From: Clostridiaceae bacterium | Lineage (GTDB): Bacteria; Bacillota; Clostridia; Saccharofermentanales; Fastidiosipilaceae | Reading direction: 5' to 3' | Length of the DNA stretch: 8,993 nt | NCBI GenBank assembly: GCA_012514965.1 | Contig: JAAYZH010000192.1 | Coordinates: 1-8,993, forward strand | Shown: one piece after another, positions 5,910-8,993 of the stretch | Layout: each line of letters begins with the position of its first letter | Position numbering within the stretch: the stretch's first letter is position 1 | The notes under the pieces: generated by a model | Told to the model about the DNA's origin: nothing | Seen by the model: only the letters and a program-made list of their open reading frames with translations | The model's database searches: none | Position numbers and translations under genes: made by a program

Positions 5910-6853
5910 TTCGTTATATACTCAAACGTCTATTGATCGCCATTCCTGTTTTGCTTGGCATCACGATTCTCGATTATTTCATTATGAGCCTGGCGGGCAA
6001 CCCCATGGAAATGATGATCGGCCCACGCATCACGCAGGCGGCAATCGAGGAGAGAGCCGCATTGCTCGGGCTGGACAAGCCAATCCTCGTTCAGTACTGG
6101 AACTGGCTCAAAGAAGCGATGCAAGGCAACTTTGGCTATTCGTTCAAACAGAACCTTGCTGTCACGCGCCTGATCGGCAACAACGTCGCCCCGACTGTTC
6201 TCCTGATGGGCCTCTCGCTGGTCCTGTCCATGCTCATAGCCATACCGGCAGGCATCTACAGCGCAGTGCATCAGTACTCGAAGACAGACTACGCCATCGT
6301 CACCGCCTCCTTCATCGGTTCCAGCGTACCCAGCTTCTTTCTGGCCCTGACAATGGTCTATTTCTTTAACCTTCGCCTGGGCTGGCTACCCTCGAGCGGC
6401 ATGACCACACTCGGCACCGCCTGGAGTCTCACCGACACGCTGAGGCATATGGTTTTGCCCGTAGGCGTCATGGTGTTCTCCGTCGTAGGCGTCAATATCC
6501 GCTATATCCGCGCCAGCATGCTGGAGATTATGGAACAAGACTATCTGCGTACCGCGAAGGCCAAAGGCATCGGCCGCCGCAGGGTGATCAACAAACACGC
6601 TCTGCGCAACGCCCTCCTGCCGATCATCACGATCTTCGGCATGCAGATCCCCATGCTCTTCAGCGGCTCGGTCGTCATCGAGCAAGTGTTCTCCTGGCCC
6701 GGTCTGGGGCTCCTGACCATGTCTTCCATTCTCAACCGCGACTATCCGCTCATCATGGGCGTCAGTCTCTTATCCGCCGTCGTAGTGCTCATCGCGAACC
6801 TCGTGACCGATATTCTCTACGCCATCGTCGACCCGACGATCCAGTACACGTAA
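5906..6853 (+). CDS. dppB: Peptide ABC transporter permease, DppB/OppB type
   Basis: A transmembrane subunit of the importer, 315 residues, about six membrane segments (roughly 9-29, 96-118, 130-155, 180-198, 235-258, 282-305). It starts [20 protein letters not shown], the standard DppB opening. The cytoplasmic EAA-type coupling loop is at about 212-240 (YLRTAKAKGI ... HALRNALLPI), followed by family motifs IEQVFSWPGLG and NRDYPLIMG. The frame is open about 100 nt further upstream, but ATG 5906 is right: it overlaps the ATPase stop as ATGA and has GGGAGG 7 nt upstream. It forms the pore with the next gene product. Confidence 0.95.
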   Translation: MIRYILKRLLIAIPVLLGITILDYFIMSLAGNPMEMMIGPRITQAAIEERAALLGLDKPILVQYWNWLKEAMQGNFGYSFKQNLAVTRLIGNNVAPTVLLMGLSLVLSMLIAIPAGIYSAVHQYSKTDYAIVTASFIGSSVPSFFLALTMVYFFNLRLGWLPSSGMTTLGTAWSLTDTLRHMVLPVGVMVFSVVGVNIRYIRASMLEIMEQDYLRTAKAKGIGRRRVINKHALRNALLPIITIFGMQIPMLFSGSVVIEQVFSWPGLGLLTMSSILNRDYPLIMGVSLLSAVVVLIANLVTDILYAIVDPTIQYT

Positions 6854-6863
6854 GGAGGCCAAA

Positions 6864-7766
6864 ATGCAACAAGCGACAACTGCTCCCGGCCTCGATCGCT
6901 CGCTGGCCGAACGGATTTCCCACGAAACCTACTACCAAACGGTTTTCCGCCGTTTTCGCCGCCATCGCCCGGGCTTCATCAGCCTGATCTTCCTGGGCTT
7001 GATGCTCCTCCTGATCGCCGTTACGCCCTTACTCTCGCCCTACGGGCCGAATCAGATCACGTCAGCCTTCAGCGCGATGCCCTCAGCAGAACACTGGCTG
7101 GGTACCGACCAAGTGGGCCGCGACATGCTGACCCGCTTGATGACCGGCTCGGGCATCTCCCTCTTCGTGGCCCTGCTCGCGACCGTAGTCTCGACCCTCC
7201 TGGGCGTGCTGCTTGGCCTCGCGGCCGGCTATTTCGGCGGCTGGATCGACATCATCATCATGCGTGTCACCGACATCGTAATGTCTTTCCCATACCTCCT
7301 GCTGGTCCTGGTCGCCGCCGCCATCTTTGGCCCCGGCATGTGGAACATCGTCCTCATCCTGGGCTTCGTGAACTGGCCCGGTATGGCGCGTCTGGTCCGC
7401 AGCAACGTCATGTCCCTACGTGGTGTGAATTACGTGCAGGGCTCCCAAGTTGCGGGTATGCCGACCATCTATATTCTCTTCAAGGAAATCTTGCCCAATA
7501 CGATCGCACCGGTCCTGATCTACGCTACCTCGGTCATGGCGCAGACCATGCTCGACGAGGCGGCCTTGAGCTTCCTCGGCATGGGCGTGCAGGCCCCGAC
7601 CGCCAGCCTCGGCAACCTCCTCAATGTGGCGCAGTCTTACACGATTCTTGAGACCAAGCCCTGGATGTGGCTGCCGCCGGGCTTGATGACCATTTTGCTG
7701 GTGGTGGCGGTGAACTTCATCGGCGACGCCTTGCGTGACGCCTTCGATCCGCGCAACCTGCAATAG
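6864..7766 (+). CDS. dppC: Peptide ABC transporter permease, DppC/OppC type
   Basis: The second pore-forming subunit, 300 residues. A cytosolic N-terminus with a basic stretch (FRRFRRHRPG, 28-37) leads into the first membrane segment at about 38-58. Family motifs are HWLGTDQVGRDMLTRL (77-92), a coupling loop at about 190-212 ending in KEILPN, ALSFLGMGVQAP (234-245) and a C-terminal NFIGDALRDAFDPR. Its coupling loop begins YVQGSQVAG where relatives usually have YVEAARALG, a mild divergence. ATG 6864 has AAGGAGG 5 nt upstream, partly overlapping the end of the first permease gene; the gap is 10 nt. It is the last gene of the operon, 20 nt before a strong terminator. Confidence 0.95.
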   Translation: MQQATTAPGLDRSLAERISHETYYQTVFRRFRRHRPGFISLIFLGLMLLLIAVTPLLSPYGPNQITSAFSAMPSAEHWLGTDQVGRDMLTRLMTGSGISLFVALLATVVSTLLGVLLGLAAGYFGGWIDIIIMRVTDIVMSFPYLLLVLVAAAIFGPGMWNIVLILGFVNWPGMARLVRSNVMSLRGVNYVQGSQVAGMPTIYILFKEILPNTIAPVLIYATSVMAQTMLDEAALSFLGMGVQAPTASLGNLLNVAQSYTILETKPWMWLPPGLMTILLVVAVNFIGDALRDAFDPRNLQ

Positions 7767-7786
7767 TGTCCGTTATTCTAAGGCGG

Positions 7787-7824
7787 AAGCTCCCTCAGCC
7801 TGCGATGGCTGAGGGAGCTTTTTT
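7787..7824 (+). terminator. Strong Rho-independent terminator of the peptide-transport operon
   Basis: Perfect 14-bp arms AAGCTCCCTCAGCC (7787-7800) and GGCTGAGGGAGCTT (7807-7820) enclose a 6-nt loop (TGCGAT) and run into six T (7819-7824). It starts 20 nt after the last permease stop codon. Confidence 0.95.
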
Positions 7825-7888
7825 CAGGGTGGAGGGATTATGATAATGGCGCCGATGCTTTCTTCTGGATGGCAACATCTGTTCAGAT

Positions 7889-7917
7889 AAAAAATAAAGG
7901 TTCACATACCTTTTCTT
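7889..7917. terminator. Weak bidirectional terminator-like hairpin
   Basis: AAAGGT (7896-7901) and ACCTTT (7908-7913) form a 6-bp stem with a 6-nt loop. On the minus strand it is followed by A and six T (7894-7889); on the plus strand by TCTTTT. The stem is short and AT-rich, so efficiency is doubtful, but the T-runs on both sides make the shape suggestive. Confidence 0.35.
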
Positions 7918-7952
7918 TTCCCCGTTAGCCCCCTGAGAAAAGTCCCCTTCAT
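7902..7952 (-). CDS. Possible tiny peptide of 16 aa
   Basis: A minus-strand frame of 16 codons, basic and Gly/Lys-rich (MKGTFLRGLT ... KRKGM). A GGAG ribosome site lies 8 nt upstream of ATG (7964-7961), and the stop codon falls exactly in the loop of the terminator-like hairpin at 7896-7913. No clear promoter was found upstream, though the 13-bp inverted repeat at 7973-8004 lies just there. So short a frame may be chance; the ordered arrangement is the only support. Confidence 0.15.
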   Translation of the reverse strand: MKGTFLRGLTGKRKGM

Positions 7953-7972
7953 GAGCAAGTCTCCGCAGACAA

Positions 7973-8004
7973 GTAAACGTGTGGTATAACCACCACACGT
8001 TTAC
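7973..8004. repeat. Perfect 13-bp inverted repeat in the intergenic gap
   Basis: GTAAACGTGTGGT (7973-7985) and ACCACACGTTTAC (7992-8004) are perfectly complementary around ATAACC. A shorter alternative, GTGGT-ATA-ACCAC, is nested inside (7981-7993). Neither strand shows a T-run after it, so it is not an intrinsic terminator. It could be an operator or a hairpin in RNA; I cannot assign a protein. The remainder of the gap 7825-8233 shows nothing else clear apart from the panT promoter region. Confidence 0.8.
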
Positions 8005-8135
8005 ACTAGCGAGGACCAACGCCGCTCGTGAACGGAGACTTTGGCCGCCGTGCGCACAACCACCCCAAAAAGAGAACGAATATTGATTCATATCACGCTT
8101 TTAGAGCCGAAACCGGGCCGCAAAACAAGTTTATC

Positions 8136-8164
8136 TTGCGGGCGGGCGGTGCAAACTTTACAAT
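8136..8164 (+). promoter_or_regulatory. Candidate sigma-A promoter of the panT-coaBC operon
   Basis: TTGCGG (8136-8141) and TACAAT (8159-8164) are separated by 17 bp. The -10 matches consensus at five of six positions, the -35 at three. Transcription would begin near 8171, giving a leader of about 63 nt. An imperfect dyad around GTTAAC (8184-8189) lies just downstream of the start point. Confidence 0.4.
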
Positions 8165-8198
8165 TTATGTAGTAATACAGTTCGTTAACAACATTGCA

Positions 8199-8216
8199 TT
8201 CCCGCAAAGCAGGGAA
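8199..8216 (+). promoter_or_regulatory. Small hairpin just upstream of the panT ribosome site
   Basis: TTCCC (8199-8203) and GGGAA (8212-8216) form a 5-bp stem with an 8-nt loop, ending 5 nt before the AGGAGG ribosome site at 8222-8227. It could influence ribosome access, but the stem is short and no regulatory ligand is suggested by the sequence. Confidence 0.25.
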
Positions 8217-8233
8217 GTGATAGGAGGTTAAGA

Positions 8234-8941
8234 ATGATCAAGACCACAGGTTCCGTACAGGACAGGAAGCTCAAGACCCGGCGGCTGACTCTTTTTGCCA
8301 TGCTGCTGTGTGTGGAGCTTTTATTAATTTTTACTCCGCTGGGCTTTGTCCCGGTCGGCCCGGTCAATGCGACGACTTTGCATATTCCGGTGATTTTGGC
8401 CGCAATTTTGATGGGCCCGCTGGAGGGGTCGGCACTGGGGCTGGTCTTTGGCCTGTCAAGCTTGATCAAGAACACGATCGCGCCGACGATTACCAGCTTC
8501 GTTTTTTCACCGTTTTACAGCTTGGGTGAGTTTCGCGGCAATGGCTGGAGTGTGTGGATCGCACTTGGCCCGCGCATTCTGCTGGGGCTGTTCGCTGCCC
8601 TGCTCTTCCGCTTCCTGCGCGATACGCTCAAGAAGCCGACTTTGGCTGCCGGCTTGGCTGCCGGCGTCAGTACACTCCTGCATACCGCTATGGTTATGGG
8701 AAGTATTTACCTGTTCTTTGGCAGAGATTACGCAGCGGCCCGTCAGATTGGCCAGTCCGCGCTCCTGACGATTATTGGGACCGTGATTTTGACCAACGGT
8801 GTCGCGGAACTGATCATCGCAGCGATCGTCGCCATGGGTGTCTATCGTTTCTCGGCCAAACGCGGCACTGCAAAAGCTGCCAAGCTGCCGAAAACGGCGG
8901 ATGCTGCCCTCAACGGAAAGGATGAGCCACATCATGAGTGA
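8234..8941 (+). CDS. panT: ECF transporter S-component, probable pantothenate transporter
   Basis: A substrate-binding membrane subunit (S-component) of an energy-coupling-factor importer, 235 residues. Membrane segments can be placed at about 17-36, 48-76, 105-127, 136-162 and 175-204, consistent with the six-helix S-component fold. The stretch FTPLGFVPVGPVNATTLHIPVI (33-54) followed by MGPLEGSALGLVFGLSSL is characteristic of the PanT family as I recall it. Its stop overlaps the start of coaBC by 8 nt, which strongly supports pantothenate as substrate, since CoaBC acts in the pathway from pantothenate to coenzyme A. The energising EcfA, EcfA' and EcfT subunits are not in the window and would be shared from elsewhere. 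ATG 8234 has AGGAGG 6 nt upstream. The C-terminal tail (208-235) is charged and probably cytosolic. Confidence 0.88.
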   Translation: MIKTTGSVQDRKLKTRRLTLFAMLLCVELLLIFTPLGFVPVGPVNATTLHIPVILAAILMGPLEGSALGLVFGLSSLIKNTIAPTITSFVFSPFYSLGEFRGNGWSVWIALGPRILLGLFAALLFRFLRDTLKKPTLAAGLAAGVSTLLHTAMVMGSIYLFFGRDYAAARQIGQSALLTIIGTVILTNGVAELIIAAIVAMGVYRFSAKRGTAKAAKLPKTADAALNGKDEPHHE

Positions 8942-8993
8942 GAAGAAGCACATTGTGGTCGGTATAGCAGGCGGTATTGCCGTCTATAAGGTC
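8934..8993 (+). CDS. coaBC: Coenzyme A biosynthesis bifunctional protein CoaBC, N-terminal fragment (runs off window)
   Basis: Only the first 20 codons are present. They read MSEKKH then IVVGIAGGIAVYKV, the flavoprotein opening IxxGxxGGIAxYK of phosphopantothenoylcysteine decarboxylase (the CoaC part of CoaBC/Dfp). The full protein would ligate cysteine to 4'-phosphopantothenate and decarboxylate the product in coenzyme A synthesis. The ATG overlaps the end of panT, with AAAGGA about 11 nt upstream. Whether the gene continues as a fused CoaBC or a lone CoaC cannot be seen here. Confidence 0.85.
   Translation, partial: MSEKKHIVVGIAGGIAVYKV

Noticed and set aside
7795..8091. Minus-strand frame of 98 codons in the intergenic gap.
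   Set aside because: It runs through the operon terminator and the inverted repeat, lacks a ribosome site and has no protein-like pattern.
8181..8192. GTTAACAA resembling a biotin-repressor half-site.
   Set aside because: The partner half-site at the expected distance is missing and the adjacent genes concern pantothenate, not biotin.
8028..8231. Plus-strand frame of 67 codons before panT.
   Set aside because: It overlaps the panT promoter, hairpin and ribosome site, and the composition is not protein-like.

Overview
The window looks like chromosomal DNA from a Gram-positive anaerobe of the Bacillota, probably Clostridia with fairly high GC. The pointers are a lipoprotein-type peptide-binding protein, strong AGGAGG-like ribosome sites, a MutX-like Nudix protein, a cysteine-bearing Rrf2 regulator, and an ECF S-component (PanT type) coupled to coaBC. 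The genus cannot be read from the sequence. Coding regions are GC-rich; the gap at about 1440-1910 is clearly richer in AT.

Layout. At the left, two genes run on the minus strand: a MutX-like Nudix hydrolase (109-573) and an Rrf2-family regulator (959-1381 as readable from ATG). The conserved N-terminus of the regulator extends to about 1414 but has no in-frame start codon. Between them lie a minus-strand terminator and a 10-bp phased tandem repeat. An AT-rich gap of about 670 bp follows, with candidate promoters, inverted repeats and one or two tiny ORFs.

The centre (2094-7766) is a complete plus-strand dipeptide/oligopeptide ABC importer in the order binding lipoprotein, ATPase, ATPase, permease, permease. 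The last four genes overlap or nearly touch. A textbook terminator (7787-7824) closes the operon, and a possible internal promoter sits between the binding protein and the first ATPase.

After a 410-bp gap containing a perfect 13-bp inverted repeat and a possible tiny minus-strand unit comes a second plus-strand operon. It holds a PanT-like pantothenate S-component (8234-8941) overlapping the start of coaBC (8934 to the window edge), so it couples vitamin B5 uptake to coenzyme A synthesis.

Together the window covers nutrient import (peptides, pantothenate) plus a small regulatory and nucleotide-pool sanitation pair. I see no mobile element, CRISPR array, phage gene or defence system. The observations most worth a second look are the apparent one-base frameshift at the start of the Rrf2 gene, the phased 10-bp repeat, and the structured gap at 7825-8230.
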